This document shows, piece by piece, positions 48,613-60,383 of a DNA stretch of 64,000 nucleotides. Position numbers and translations under genes: made by a program. Source of the DNA: Lepidodermella squamata. Its lineage: Eukaryota; Gastrotricha. Positions within the stretch are counted from its first letter, which is position 1; each line of letters starts with the position of its first letter. The notes under the pieces were generated by a model. The model was given only the letters and a program-made list of their open reading frames with translations, had not been told where the DNA came from and made no database searches. The stretch spans positions 2,604,001 to 2,668,000 of the forward strand of contig JBLDXI010000002.1 in assembly GCA_047495785.1 (NCBI GenBank). The letters run 5' to 3'.

Positions 48613-50612
48613 ATGCTAGGCTCTCCAAACCAGGTTATTTTATATATAATTTAGCTATTGTCTTATATTCAAAGAAAAGGCGTTTAATTTCCAGTTTCGA
48701 ATGTGTTCCGTCTGCCGAAATCAACGGCCGGCGACGACGTTGATGCTGCTGCCCTGCTGCTTTCGCCAGTCTATCTGTCTGTGGTGCGTCGCTGCCAGTG
48801 TAGAACTCCGAAATTCGATCGAATGCCTGCGATGTGGTGGCAATTTTCACGGTCCCTTTGTTTCTAATGGTAAAATCTAGAGAAATGGCTATTCATTGAG
48901 AAAGATTGCATTTTTTTAGAAATAGTCTCGAAAATGAGCGGATCGGTGAGTCCATCGCCGCCTATGCCAGCTCCGCGTTCGGGAACCCTCCGCCACCAAC
49001 CGATGAGCACAACGTCGACGAGTACAACTGGCTCTCGGGGTGGACCGAATTCCTTATGCAGCGTCGCAGGCTGCGGCCGTCGAGCAATGAATGAAGCCTG
49101 TTACCACTGTGGGACTTGGCTATGCCCTGTCGATGATTTCATCCACAAGGAGGATTTAGCCGATAAACACATCGTTGTCCTCAGAATGGTTTGAACTATA
49201 CCCAACTTATTTTATTGATGATTCATCTCTTTTTTAATTAGATCATAAGACGAGCTAGAGAATGGCAATTGACATTCACTGATCCGATCAACGCTCAGCA
49301 AAGTGGTTCGGATGCTTCGGGAAAGTTCAGCGATAGCAGTGATCCACCACTAGCAAAGCCTATGCTTGCGAATATGAAGCAACCTGATTCAATCGAAACC
49401 GTTGATCTCTCAAAAGCTGAACGCGTCAACAGCTTCAATTCGACTGGGTTTGCTCTATCGAAGTCGGATGAGCTTCAGATGGTTAGGAATTTTTAGAGTT
49501 CAGTTAAGGAAGGTTCTAATATCCTATCTTAGGTTATTGAAAGAGCCGAAGAGCTCGCAGCACTTCTTGAGACAAAACGAGCGCGTCGTCTCGACCTTCG
49601 ATCGATTGCGGCCGAAATCGCTGATATGAAGCGAAAGGTGTCGTTCCTCGAGGGTGTTCAACCGCCGCCGCGTAGGCCGACCAACATGATCGTCCCATCT
49701 CGCAGCGCCAACTATTCCCCAGTATCACCGCCGTCTATGCCGGCGCACCATCATCACAGCCAAATGAGCACGCCGCATCAGGCCTCTTCGATGGAAAACA
49801 AGCAACTGAACGCACTGATTAGCGCGTCGAACGCTGAGTTGTCGGCTGTAGAAAAGCTGAAGCTTGCAATCGCATATGAGGAAGAACGGCTCAAGGAACG
49901 CCGAAAAAACGTAAGTGCATATAAATTCCCGACTATAGCTTGAAACTTCTCTCAATTTCTACAGCTGAGTCCTTCTGTTCCTCCATGCCCATCGCCCCTC
50001 CCGATGCTATTGTTAGTATCAGAGCTAGCCGCAAATGATAGCGAGCGAAAAAAAGTTTGCTGATGGTCTCTTTTTGACCTGATAATCTCAATGTGTTTTA
50101 AACCGCAGATATTCTTCAGTCGAATTCATGGGAACAATATATCGATCTCTAACGATGCATCGCAAACTTCTAGGAAAGACGTGACCCGAACGAATGGCGG
50201 GAATATTTGCTTTACGTCTCGCCCAGTTATCGCAAACGAACGCGTTGTGTTGACCTGTCTTCAATCGTACCCAACTAGTCATTCTATTGAGATCGGCTTC
50301 ACGACCCATGACCCGCATACGCTGGCCCACGAACTGCCGGACTCGTTTGCTAACTCGATATGGGGGCGGGACGAACAGTCTTGGCAGCCTGGTTTTTGGA
50401 TCCACATCGGGCGAGGGTTGCTGCAACGCGAGAATGATGTGTTGTCTTTCTGCTTCAACGCTGGGGGTCAGGTTATAGTCGCTGAGAGCAACGGAGCTAC
50501 GACAACTTACAAATTGCCATCGTCTTTTGCTCCGGAGCAGCCGGCCTGGGCCATCATTGACTTAGCCGGCAGAGCAAGCGTTGTATCAATAAAAAACGCT
50601 AACTCGCAGTGA
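48613..50612 (+). CDS. RING / B-box-like / coiled-coil / NHR (neuralized homology) protein
   Basis: Probable E3 ubiquitin ligase with a C-terminal protein-binding domain. Exons 48613-48633, 48695-48869, 48920-49188, 49242-49481, 49533-49910, 49965-50054 and 50109-50612 (1677 nt, 558 aa). N-terminal RING-like zinc motif (MCSVCRNQ, CCFRQSICLWC, CLRC); B-box-like motif (LCSVAGC, CYHCGTWLCPVDDFIHKE); helical segment (AEELAALLETKRARRLDLRS); Pro/Met-rich linker. The last exon is one NHR domain: FFSRIHGNNISIS, GGNICFTSRPV, IEIGFTTHDPHTL, HELPDSFAN, GFWIHIGRG and DVLSFCFNAGG. NHR domains bind partners such as Delta in Neuralized. The neighbouring TRIM-like gene at 40542 lacks it. Confidence 0.82.
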
Positions 50613-51098
50613 AAAATTAACGATCATCGCAATATATACATATATCCCTGTGCTGATACCTATTTATTTTTCTAGTTTTTAGTGGAAAATAAATTTTGGT
50701 TGAAATGTTATTTACTCGGTATTTTATTTGTTTTCTCCTTGGTTAGGTATAAGCTTGGGTTTGGGACATTAATATAAAAATACAAAAACTATGATAATTT
50801 CCTCAAATTTATTTAGGAAAGGCGTCAATGAGCCATGTGATCGAAGTAAATGTTTTTATAAAAAGCTGAAATTAAATAAATTCTGTCGTTTTGAGCTAAA
50901 AGATAATAAAAATTTACCGTTTTTCGGTAAATTTTTATTTAATATTTAAGATTCGATAATTTTTGAGCCAGATCGGCGTCAAATTTATCAAAATTTATTT
51001 AAATTTCCTGTTTGACCTCATTTATGACAATTTATTGTCAAATTTTAATAAAATTTGGCTGAAAACGACAAAATCTGGCAAAAATAAAATAAAATCTA
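50613..51098. other. Intergenic with a perfect 15-bp stem-loop
   Basis: At 50905-50939 AATAAAAATTTACCG and its reverse complement are separated by five T. The same 15-mer recurs near 52360. Otherwise AT-rich and non-coding. Confidence 0.5.
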
Positions 51099-51300
51099 TG
51101 GCGATTTTTGTAGCCCTGTTGCGTAATCGATTTTGGGCAAAAATATATTAATTTTAAGGAATTTCGCCAAAAATCAAATAAAATCTATGTCCTGCTATGT
51201 CCGGCAGGACATAGATTTTATTTGATTTTTGGCGAAATTCCTTAAAATTAATATATTTTTGCCCAAAATCGATTACGCAACAGGGCTACAAAAATCGCCA
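51099..51300. repeat. Perfect 97-bp inverted repeat with an 8-bp loop
   Basis: Left arm 51099-51195 and right arm 51204-51300 are exact reverse complements as far as I can read, around a loop TATGTCCG. Outer ends read TGGCGATTTTTG and CAAAAATCGCCA. No ORF. Could be a foldback element, a hairpin small-RNA source or an assembly join artefact. Confidence 0.8.
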
Positions 51301-51454
51301 ATTCCTGTCCAGACACTTTCTCCTTCGAAGTTTGAGCAGGCACTTGTGATGTACGCATTCTAATCAATTTCGTCAAAATTCCATCAAAAACTCGATTAGT
51401 TGACGCCGACGAGCAATAAGCCTGTCTATCACCTAAGCACTACCCTTAAGCGCG

Positions 51455-51765
51455 CTAGATCAGTGGGAAAAACAATGCGAGCCTTCTTTCTCTTGGGTTT
51501 TCATCAAGACGCTCGTTTCGCGATGTTGCAATATTGTGAAGCACACAACAGGCACCCAGAAATATATGTGTAGCGGAGTAGAAATTTATTGTCATCATCG
51601 CGAATGACTCTGAAGCAACCTTTGAGTATACCAAAAAGGCATTCGATGACAATTCGAATGCTAATGATCGCGGCCTGGAATCGTCGCTGAGCTTCGCTCA
51701 AAGCTCAAAGGATCACTCAGAGGCGTTATGAGGGACACCAAACATGGATTCCCGGAGTCGCCACG
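51455..51765 (-). pseudogene. Relic of a PIF/Harbinger-type (HARBI1-like) transposase
   Basis: On the minus strand, pieces in different frames spell the end of a DDE transposase: GDSGNPCLVSLITP, then RRFQAAIISIRIVIECLFGI followed by LKGCFRVI, then LGACCVLHNIATSR. GDSGxP...TP, (R/V)xxE-xxFGxLKxxF and ACxxLHN are the usual C-terminal landmarks of this family. At least two frame changes and the lack of N-terminal parts show it is dead. The neighbouring hairpin and AT-rich sequence may belong to the same dead element. Confidence 0.75.
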
Positions 51766-53218
51766 ATGAGGTTCATACCAAGATATCGAATTACAATTTT
51801 AATTTCTTGTGTAATTCTTGCCCCTTTCTCTCTTGCCCTTCTTCTCGTTATTATCATTCTGTTTCCCATCGCGAACCGATCAACCGATCAACGCGAAGCG
51901 AAAATTGAGACTACGATTATAGTTTCAAGTTCTAGAGCACGAAATAAGGCTATAACTTGGAGAACCTTGAAATTGAATTTTTTTCGAAATGTTGAATAAG
52001 AAGGCTGAAAAATTCAAGTTTCGTCAAGGAACTTGAAGTCGCCTTCATTTTTCAATATTGAGAATGAAATTAAGAATGACACCTGACACCTACATCTGTG
52101 TTTCGCAATATTTTCACTTGTTACGCAACAGCAATAATTTTCAGGTTTTCTCAAAATCAGATAAATTTAATAAAAATTGGGGCAAATTTCCTTTCGATCA
52201 CACCCGGAAAAATATTAATCTAATAAATTTACTGAGAATAAGATTTCATAAAAACATTCTTTTCGATCACATGGCTCAATAAAGCAAAAATTTAATTTAA
52301 GAAAAAACTTGAAAATATAGACAAGCGTCTGTTGTCGGCTTCTATACTCCTTTAAAAATAAATAAAAATTTACCGAAGGCAATAAAGCATGTCAATAAAT
52401 GCTAACTGACTGGTGAGGACATTTAAAAATTTGATTAATTAAGATTATATGCTTTAGATTCATCAGCTAAGCGAAAAACTAATGTAATTTGCATGAACTT
52501 GATATCTACTTTCTAAATGAACTATCATGTCATTACTATGTATCTTCAAAAGTCTTCCATCTTGCTTTCATAGCTATGAATGATTCGAGAGCTGTATAAA
52601 AATACATGAGTTATTTTGAACCGGACATTCGATCCGATCCGGAAATGTCAATTATGGCGTCCAAACTGGATCGATTATAGGATTAAAGCCAGATTTAGGC
52701 AGGAAAGGACATTTTTCAGAGAATTTGGAGAAAAGTGCAAGCGACAATCCAAATTCTTAGAAGGTTCCAATGGAACAGTTATTTCCATTATGAATTTCAT
52801 ACCCTAACAGCTTGTGAAATTTGTAAAATTCTAAATCTAAAGTCTTATTTCCTATTTCCAAAATCCGGGCTCACTCTAATACGGACTATTTTACCCGGCA
52901 CCTGGCACGATCTTGTGAAATTGTTCACTATAGGATCGCCATTTCATCAGTTGATTTTATTTCTGAATTCAAATTAAATGTTATGTAAATAAATGTTGAT
53001 ATAATATCTCGAAAGATACCAGCAGAGAATGGAGGCAAGAAACAAAACTTCAAAATAATTGGCTGATTTTAGCAAATCAATCAGGAGCAAGTTTAACAAT
53101 CAAGGTTCAAATCTACTCGGCTGAAATTCAGAATGGAAGAGATGGGAGCTATATCATACATTTTCTAAACACCAGAGAATTGTGTTACCCAGCACGGGAA
53201 ATCGAAGGGATATCGAAG
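51766..53218. other. AT-rich non-coding region
   Basis: Many short ORFs but no family signature. It contains a second copy of AATAAAAATTTACCG near 52360. No gene supported before the 3' end of the multi-LIM gene at 53219. Confidence 0.45.
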
Positions 53219-55588
53219 TTATTCTGCTTTGGTAGCTTTGACTACTTCTGGAACCTCGAGCGACACGTCTTTTTCTAAATAAACAAGGAGCCAAAATTAA
53301 ATTGAAGTAAAATTTAAAAAAAAATCCGTACCCTGAGGAACAGCATCAGCGATATACCCGCTAGTTTTAGCGCATGAAGTGCAGTACATACTGTCACCGC
53401 GAGCGAAAGACGTTTCGCCGATCAGCGTCCTACGGCATCGCGAGCAGATGTAGCAGAAGCTGTGCCAGTGTCGCGATTTATCCTTGGAAGATATTTGCTG
53501 CTCAAGCCGGCTGTAGCGGAAAATGCGATCTTTGCACTTGCAACACGTCTCAGCCGTAAGCTCGTCGTAGCAATCGTCGCAGTAAACCAGGCCGTCGGTA
53601 TGGGCGTGATACCCGGACCCGGACATGTTACTGCTTGTCATGAGCGAACGCATGCACTTCGAGCATTGGTAACAATAGTCGTGGAAATATTTAGGATCCG
53701 ACTTTTTGTCATGCACGGTAATTTGCTTCTCATGGCGGCTGAATCTTCGGATTGGCTGCTTGCAGGAATTACAACTCTGGCCCGTTAATTCATCGAAGCA
53801 ACCAGCGCAGTACATCGAGCCGTAGTCGCCGATTGAAAATTGCCGAATTCCGGCTAGGGATTTAAAGCATTTCCAACATGCGTAGCAATAATCGTGCCAG
53901 AATTTCGTCCGGTCTTTCGACGCTATTTGCTATTAAATAAAACATTTGAGACCGGTCTAACTTCGGAAATAAACTACTTTTTCTTGCCGACTGAAGCGAT
54001 AAATTGGCAGATCGCACCTGTGGCATTTGTTCGCCGTTAATTCGTCGTAGCAAAAGTTGCAGTACATTTGCGAATCCGAGTGCCAGTAATGCCCTAGCCC
54101 GACCATCGGCCGTTTGCACTTGGAACAGGCGTAACATTTCTCGTGCCACTGCATATCAGGATGCTCTTTCGACGAAATCTGCTTCTCGCCTCGACTACAT
54201 CGATAGATTCGTTCTTTACATTTGACGCAAATTTTCGAAGTTAGCTCGTCATAACAAGCTAAACAAATTAATTAAAATCCACCTTAATTTTTTGTTCAAC
54301 TTTTTTACCTGGGCAGTACATGTTGCCATCTTCGTAGGCATAGTGCCGATGGCCAACCAGCGACACTTTGCACTTTTCGCAGCAGTAGCAAGTCGCGTGC
54401 CAATGTCGCCGCTTGTCTTTCGAGGTTATTTGTTTCTGGCTCGCGCTGCATCGGTAGATTCGGGTGTTGCACTTCGTGCAAATGGAACCCTCTTGATCGT
54501 CGTAGCATCTAGCACAGTACATACCGATTCCAATGGTGTAATAGCCTTTCCCAATCAGCGATTGTTCACAGCACACACAGGTGTAGCAACTAGCGTGCCA
54601 ATGCTGAGTCCCATCCATAGACGAAATTTGCTATAAGAAGAAAAAATCGACAACAGATTCAATTATTTTCGGAATTTCCAACCTTTTCATCTTCGGAGTA
54701 GAGCTTGATTCTGAAATCGCAGCGTTCGCAAATATCCGAAAAGTTCTTATCCATGCATTTATCGCAATAGATATCGTCGTTCCGCATGAAGTAACCGGTT
54801 TTTATAAGATTTTTGTCGCATCCACCGCATCGAAAACAAGTGTCATGCCAATGTTGAGAATTATCACTCGAAGATATCCTCTGAAAAATATTTAAAGGCG
54901 ATTAAAATTGATGGTAACAAAATAATCGCTCTCCACAAGTCATCCAACTTAAAAATTGAGGGAAATTCATGAAACCGGAACAAAACTCAAAAAGATCAGG
55001 TTGGGTTGCTGTAAAATTTACCCGCTTTGAAATTATTGCGAGAATTTCACAAATTAATGATTGTCGAATTTTATCAAATTAAAATCTTACTCGGTTTGTT
55101 TTTGACAGCGTGATCAACAGGTGGCATTTTGTGCAGAAATCGGATCCGCCCGGGTGATCATCGTTGTCGCCTAATTCATGCTGCGTTGAACTGAGCCACT
55201 CTGCCCTTGGCGGTGCGACGGACGATTCGCCGGTCGGGATGACAATTGTTGCTTCCTTAAAAACGGCGACAGGGTCATCATAAGCTTGCGTCGATTTAGC
55301 ATCATCGTCATCATCGACAACGTAAAGTTCGTTTTTAACTAATTTCAGCTTCGGTTTAGGCGAGGCGGCGAAAATTTTAACGAGAAGCATAGTTATAGCG
55401 CTAACTAAAAGCAACAAAGCGGTGAAAGCCGATAGGAAGCAAAGCAGCCAAGCGTTGTCGGCCAGCGCGTTCAAAATGGCCGTCTGTAAACGAACCCGAA
55501 CAAGTTGCTGGTGATCGGCCACTTCCGGCTCGCGCTGCGTCGACGCCACATCCAACGCCGCCTTATTGTTGCCCTTGGCCAGCTGCAT
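53219..55588 (-). CDS. Membrane-anchored protein with seven LIM domains
   Basis: Exons 55091-55588, 54683-54880, 54309-54630, 53978-54258, 53332-53929 and 53219-53274 (1953 nt, 650 aa), all phase-consistent. The N-terminus (about 45 residues, hydrophilic) is followed by one strong membrane helix (WLLCFLSAFTALLLLVSAIT), a basic stretch (KPKLKLVK) and an acidic linker (VVDDDDDAKS). Seven LIM domains run to the C-terminus; each is like CxxC-x-I-xxSxxEKQISS, then HWHxxCYxC, CxxC and YCxxC (for example FCTKC, ICERC, ICTKC, ICVKC, KCHRC, SCNSC, TCCKC as starts). The basic flank after the helix suggests LIMs in the cytoplasm. Known multi-LIM proteins (FHL, PINCH, paxillin) are soluble; this layout is unusual. 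Role perhaps linking membrane to actin; inference only. Confidence 0.85.
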
Positions 55589-56808
55589 TTTGGCTTCGCG
55601 AAAGCAGGAAACACGGCCTAGTGGCGATTTAACAATAGTAACACGGATGAAAAAACGCGAGAGAAAATGATACTAGACATGGCGCCGGCTTTCGTTCGAT
55701 TTTTTCCAAGATTTATTACGAACAACAGCCGATTAAGCTATTCCACGTATAGTTACCGGTTTAACAACAGCGTACATAATAATAATTTAACTGCAATCAT
55801 CTAGCCTCATTAGTTATTACCGCTACATGCGTCTCTTTTATCGATTCTGCTGATTGTTTTCTTATAGGCGCCGCCTTTTTTCGATCGCAGAGGCACCCTG
55901 AGGCAGGCCATCATAAGACACTCGCAATTTCCAGTGCATTTTTTGGTTTTTTCCAAGCTCGATAATCTGATATTTATGTTTTATGTTTATAAAGAATTTC
56001 CAGCGCAGCGACGTTTTTACTGAGGTAAAAAATTTGGAAAATGTGAGCTGGAAAAAAAATTTCTGCCAAAAATTGCGAGACATTTTCGAAAAAAAAAATC
56101 CGCCATAAGAAAAATCAATATTATCCATGTGAAATTAGCGGCGGAAATTCGGAATTGTTGGTACAGAATTTTTCAAACAGCAAAAATGTGACTACACCGT
56201 TGGATTCAGAGGCCCAATCAGAAGGACGTGATTGAAATATTTATATTTTGAGAAATCGCATCTTTAATTTGCGTTGCCTGGCTTAGTTTATATATATATT
56301 ATCTAGGTTACCTCAACAGTTACAGCATGCAAATCGGTCCATCGGCATAGATTCGCTTGAGACCAGAGGTGACAAAATACTCACTTAGGTTCGGTCCCAC
56401 CGGGTTTCTTCATAGAATCGAGTTCATCGCAGCATGACGAAACTACGGCAGTATATACAAGCCTATTGAGGACATGAATATTCTTCAGACGCTTATTTTA
56501 TGACTACACTGCTTTGGAACGCGCGGTCATCGAAGAACAATGCCGCCGCCGGAATGAAGTATGGGCCAAAGCAAGTGTTTGGCCTTGATGTTGAGCTTTT
56601 CTGCTCCTCTTTTCAGAGACACTTTATTGTCGGCCTCCAACTCTTCAAATCAGAAACGGCGATAATAGGCAGTTTTAGGCTGGACTAAATCACTACGCGT
56701 AATTTATTCATGTACCCAAATGATTAACTGCGTTGCAAAGAATCTACACAATTTGAAAATAAAAAATGCTAGATTTCTCGACAGAAAAAGGTCATTTTTT
56801 CCAAGAGA
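55589..56808. other. Spacer between multi-LIM gene and LIM member 2
   Basis: Upstream region of the seven-LIM gene. AT-rich, with short ORFs only; no gene or repeat I can support. Confidence 0.45.
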
Positions 56809-57237
56809 TCATTTTCCATAACACTCTTCGTGCCAGTGTTTGATCCCATCGCCGTCAGTGATGTCCTGGAAGAATGAATTTTTGAAAAATAATTCAGCGA
56901 AAATCGAGCTCAAACCTGTTCGTTTTTCGAGTACTGCATGATGAGCTTTCCGCAGTGTTCGCACTTGTACTGCATGACTTTCTCATCCATACAGACGTCG
57001 CAATAGAGCTCGCCATCTTCCTCGTTAGTGAAAAAGGCACAGGTCAACAGCGATTTGTTGCAAGCTTTGCAAGTAAAGCAGCGTTCGTGATAATTTTTGT
57101 CGGCTTCATCAGTCGATATTTTCTGAATTTAAATCGGCAATTATATGGTACTTTTAGCTGGGAAATATTCTTACCCGATCAGGATTCTCCTCGGTTCCAA
57201 ATCTTTTCTGGCATTTTACGCAAATATCGTCGGCCAT
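56809..57237 (-). CDS. One-and-a-half LIM domain protein, member 2
   Basis: Exons 57175-57237, 56916-57122 and 56809-56865 (327 nt, 108 aa), all phase 0. There is no N-terminal extension: ATG at 57237 is directly followed by the first LIM, ICVKC, NYHERC, FTCKAC, LYCDVC. The second starts CEHCGKLIMQYSKNEQ, reaches HWHEEC and stops after YGK. This is the most compact family member; C-terminal truncation matches the other three. Residues between the first LIM and half LIM (MDEKVMQYK) are close to member 1 (MDEHVCRVV), supporting a shared origin by local duplication. Partner unknown; soluble, with no signal or membrane segment. Confidence 0.82.
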
Positions 57238-57929
57238 TTTTTTAGGATCTCGCGAAATAGGTGCTAATTTTTGGGCCTATTTATAGCTAGCTTTATGGGC
57301 CAAAATTCTCGTCCTGCTTCTGAAAAATACGTGATTTCTGGCAAAATAGACCCCTGGGCCGAGTAAGCACGCTCGGATGAACTAAATCGGTTCCGGACTT
57401 ATTGTCGGTTTGGCTATAATAGGCCCATTTCGCTAAGAGATCGCATACTCGTGTGTTTTTACAGCATTAGAGGCCGGCGCTTCGCGTTCAAATTCGCTCA
57501 ACGAGTCCCTCTTAACATCATTACTCAAAATATCGTTACTGCTCTCGGCAAAAAATCTAGGCCATGTGTACGATGCTCATCTTTGAGTAGCAGTTTTTTG
57601 TCTGCGGAAAGGGAGATAATAAAGTATCCGTTTTTTATCTTTTCACACTTTCCCAAGATAAACAAAACGAAAATCATTCACGGCATCTTTATTCTGTCAA
57701 AAATTTAGGAAACATGAGATACTCGAAATTTAGGAAGCAGCGTCGGATTTATTGTATATTACCTAAGCAGAGCGATGAAAAGCTACGTATGTTTTATACG
57801 CTTATTTGATCCAAGGGCAGTGCGTTGGAACAAATTGCCATAAAATCATAAAAGTAAGGCTTGCGATTGGTTATAGAAATAATATTGTGACCGGATGAGG
57901 ATGAATAATACTGATTGCGGATTGCTTGA

Positions 57930-58663
57930 TCACCAGGATGTAAGATTCGTCGTCGATCGGCGCCTGCCGTCACGCTTCGCTTCGCGCTGCTTTCGGGTTG
58001 TTTGACTCGGAACGCATCGCTTGTGATAGTGTTCAGTTCCATCGATTGACGACATTTGCTGGATAATCACTTGAAAAATTATCGACTTCAAATAGAAGCC
58101 TAGTACTTATACCTCTTCGCCCCTTTCGTATTGCCGGATTCGCATACCACATTTGCTACATTCTTTGGAGTACTTCACGTCCATACAATGATTGCAAAAC
58201 AGGTCTTGGTGGAAGAAGAAGCCATCAGATTCTAATTCGCCGCCGCATTCTTTACAGGTAAAGCAATGCTTAAAAAATGGGATTTTAAATAAAATAAACG
58301 TGAATGAAAAAAATTAACTCACCTCGTGCCAATGCATTTCCCCATCATCGCTATCACAAGTTACTTTCTGGAGGAAAAAAGGCGTTAACAATTTAGCAGG
58401 TTACGATTGAAAATAATCACCTTATCTTTGACTGAATCAATGTCTATGCCACATCGATCGCATTTATAGACCGCTCCTGACGCTCGGCGGCCATGTGGCT
58501 TGGTGCCAGGTTCAGTCACTCGCGCCGAAACTGGCGCTACCTTACCGGGGTTACCCAACAAATGACTGCCAAGGGATCCCACGCGCTCTCGCATCGGCGG
58601 CAAATCCAAGACAACTTTATCGCGAAGTTCATCGCTGAGGTCATCTGCTGCTTTTTCGGCCAT
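57930..58663 (-). CDS. One-and-a-half LIM domain protein, member 3
   Basis: Exons 58421-58663, 58323-58367, 58113-58268 and 57930-58058 (573 nt, 190 aa). The N-terminus has a leucine/acid-rich helix (DDLSDELRDKVVLDLPPMRE) reminiscent of the short regulatory helices seen ahead of muscle-protein domains, then a basic linker. First LIM: YKCDRC, HWHEHC, FTCKEC, LFCNHC. Half LIM: CSKCGMRIRQYERGEE to HYHKRC, then a basic tail (QREAKRDGRRRSTTNLTSW). Intron positions equal those of member 1: after the first CxxC segment, after HWHE and before the half-LIM His segment. Function unknown. Confidence 0.82.
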
Positions 58664-59636
58664 CTTATACTAATCTCCTGTAAATTATGAAAGTTCGCTT
58701 GAGCCCGTAATTCGGAAGTATACAAAAAGTAGTGTTATTTAGTGCAAATTTTGTTTTCTGGACGAATTGTTGGCATTGGGGGTTATTAGGTTTACGTAAC
58801 GAAAAAAAAACAGTTGGGCGTTTTATATGTGCGTTTCAAATCGGCATAAATTGAGCGGCACGGCGGGGCTCATCGTGCGCAAATAGGTATTACGTTTGGT
58901 AAGCGTTATCGTGTTTACGAGCTGTGTTTCGCGTAGATCGGATCGTCCATCGGTTATTATGATGGTAACTGGTAACACAAAGTCCCTGTTTATAGGCTAA
59001 TAAGTAACAGAAAATATGAAGAGCACGCCCCAACACACGTATAATTTCTGAAGGAGCACTAAGAGGAGCCACAATAGTTCTGCGATATTGGATCCTTAGC
59101 AATAAATGGCTATTAAGGCTGCAACCGACCAGCTCTAAATTTATAAAAAAAACAGCGTAAAAAACAAAGCATTGTTTCACTCAGGAATAATGTATAATCA
59201 GTCGTGATTGAATTAGGCGTATTTGCAAGAGGTATAATTCTGTGGCTATTTAAGGATGCTTCGGTTCTTTCTCGTCGGCGGCTGCGTGCACTTGAAACGG
59301 CTTTGTTCAGCGTTCGATTATTCAAACGGCGCCTTTTGTGCGCACAAGAGCGCGCCACGAAGCTAAAAGCAGCAGGTTTTTTACCGTGTAAACATTACGC
59401 GCAAATCTCAGGAGAGCACCCAGTTCTTGGCGGAAGGAAGCGCGTCTTAAATCTCGATTTCGTCGCAAACCATATCATAGCTCCAACCGTGCTGAATGCT
59501 GTCAAATTAAAATCCAAGCAATGTAAATTTTATTGTTCTAAATTTCTATTCAACTTCAATTAAATAGTCAATATTCGAGTCATTTTAGGTATTATTCTAC
59601 CAGGGTCTGGTTAAGGTTGAGGACCAATTATTGAGG
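58664..59636. other. Spacer between LIM members 3 and 4
   Basis: Upstream region of LIM member 3 and 3' flank of member 4. An open frame at 59204-59563 on the plus strand has no recognisable features and is probably fortuitous. Confidence 0.4.
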
Positions 59637-60383
59637 TTACTTCCGAATTTCCTGTAAAGTGTGAGGCATGCACTTCTCGTGCCAGTGTTGCTTGCCGTCG
59701 AGTGATGAAATTTGCTGAAAAAAGATAAATAATCGCATTCATTCAGGGTTCAAAGTAAACGATCTTAATTCCTGATCTAAGGATTCTAGCCCATTGGTTT
59801 CACAGGCTGATTGCTGATTGCTGACTTCTTTGTATCATAATTGGGACAAGTTTTACAAGATATAAGTATTAAAATCCAGCTTAATAATTTCTGCTAAATA
59901 TTTCCTAGCCACCGAATATTGCGGAAACTGATTACAACGTCCGCACCTGTTCATCCATGGAAAATAGATTTATCGGTTTTTTGCACTTGCAGCAAATATT
60001 TGCTGTTAAGGCGTCCATACAGGTGTCGCAGTAGATGTTGTGCTCGTGGGTGAAAAAGCCTTCCTGAACAAGCGACTTGTGACATCGCGCACAGTTGAAG
60101 CAAGATTCATGCCAATGCAGGCCCGAGTCGGATATTTTCTTCTGCTTCTTCTGCGGATCGATGTCCTTCTGGCATTTGACACACGTATAAACAGTTATCG
60201 ATTGCCTTCGCCCTCCAGCGCCTTTGACCTTGCTCTTGCGACTCATTTTGCTTTTGGTTCGCTTTAAGCTGGTTTTCGTTTCCTGGAAAAATTAATTAGC
60301 CCGCGATAGATAAAGTTAGGAGAAATTGTTACCAAGTCAATAACTTCATCGACCTCATCATCGGCGTCAATCGTTGATGACAT
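59637..60383 (-). CDS. One-and-a-half LIM domain protein, member 4
   Basis: Exons 60333-60383, 59947-60282 and 59637-59714 (465 nt, 154 aa). The N-terminus is acidic (MSSTIDADDEVDEVIDL) then strongly basic (KTSLKRTKSKMSRKSKVKG), possibly a nuclear signal. First LIM: YTCVKC, HWHESC, FNCARC, IYCDTC; half LIM: CCKCKKPINLFSMDEQ to HWHEKC, then MPHTLQEIRK and stop. Here the first LIM is not split by an intron after CxxC, unlike members 1 and 3. The intron before the half LIM contains AAAATCCAGCTTAA, a variant of the recurrent intronic motif. Family firm, function unknown. Confidence 0.8.

Noticed and set aside
59204-59563. 119-codon plus-strand ORF
   Set aside because: No family signature, no splice or start support, between two LIM genes on the other strand.
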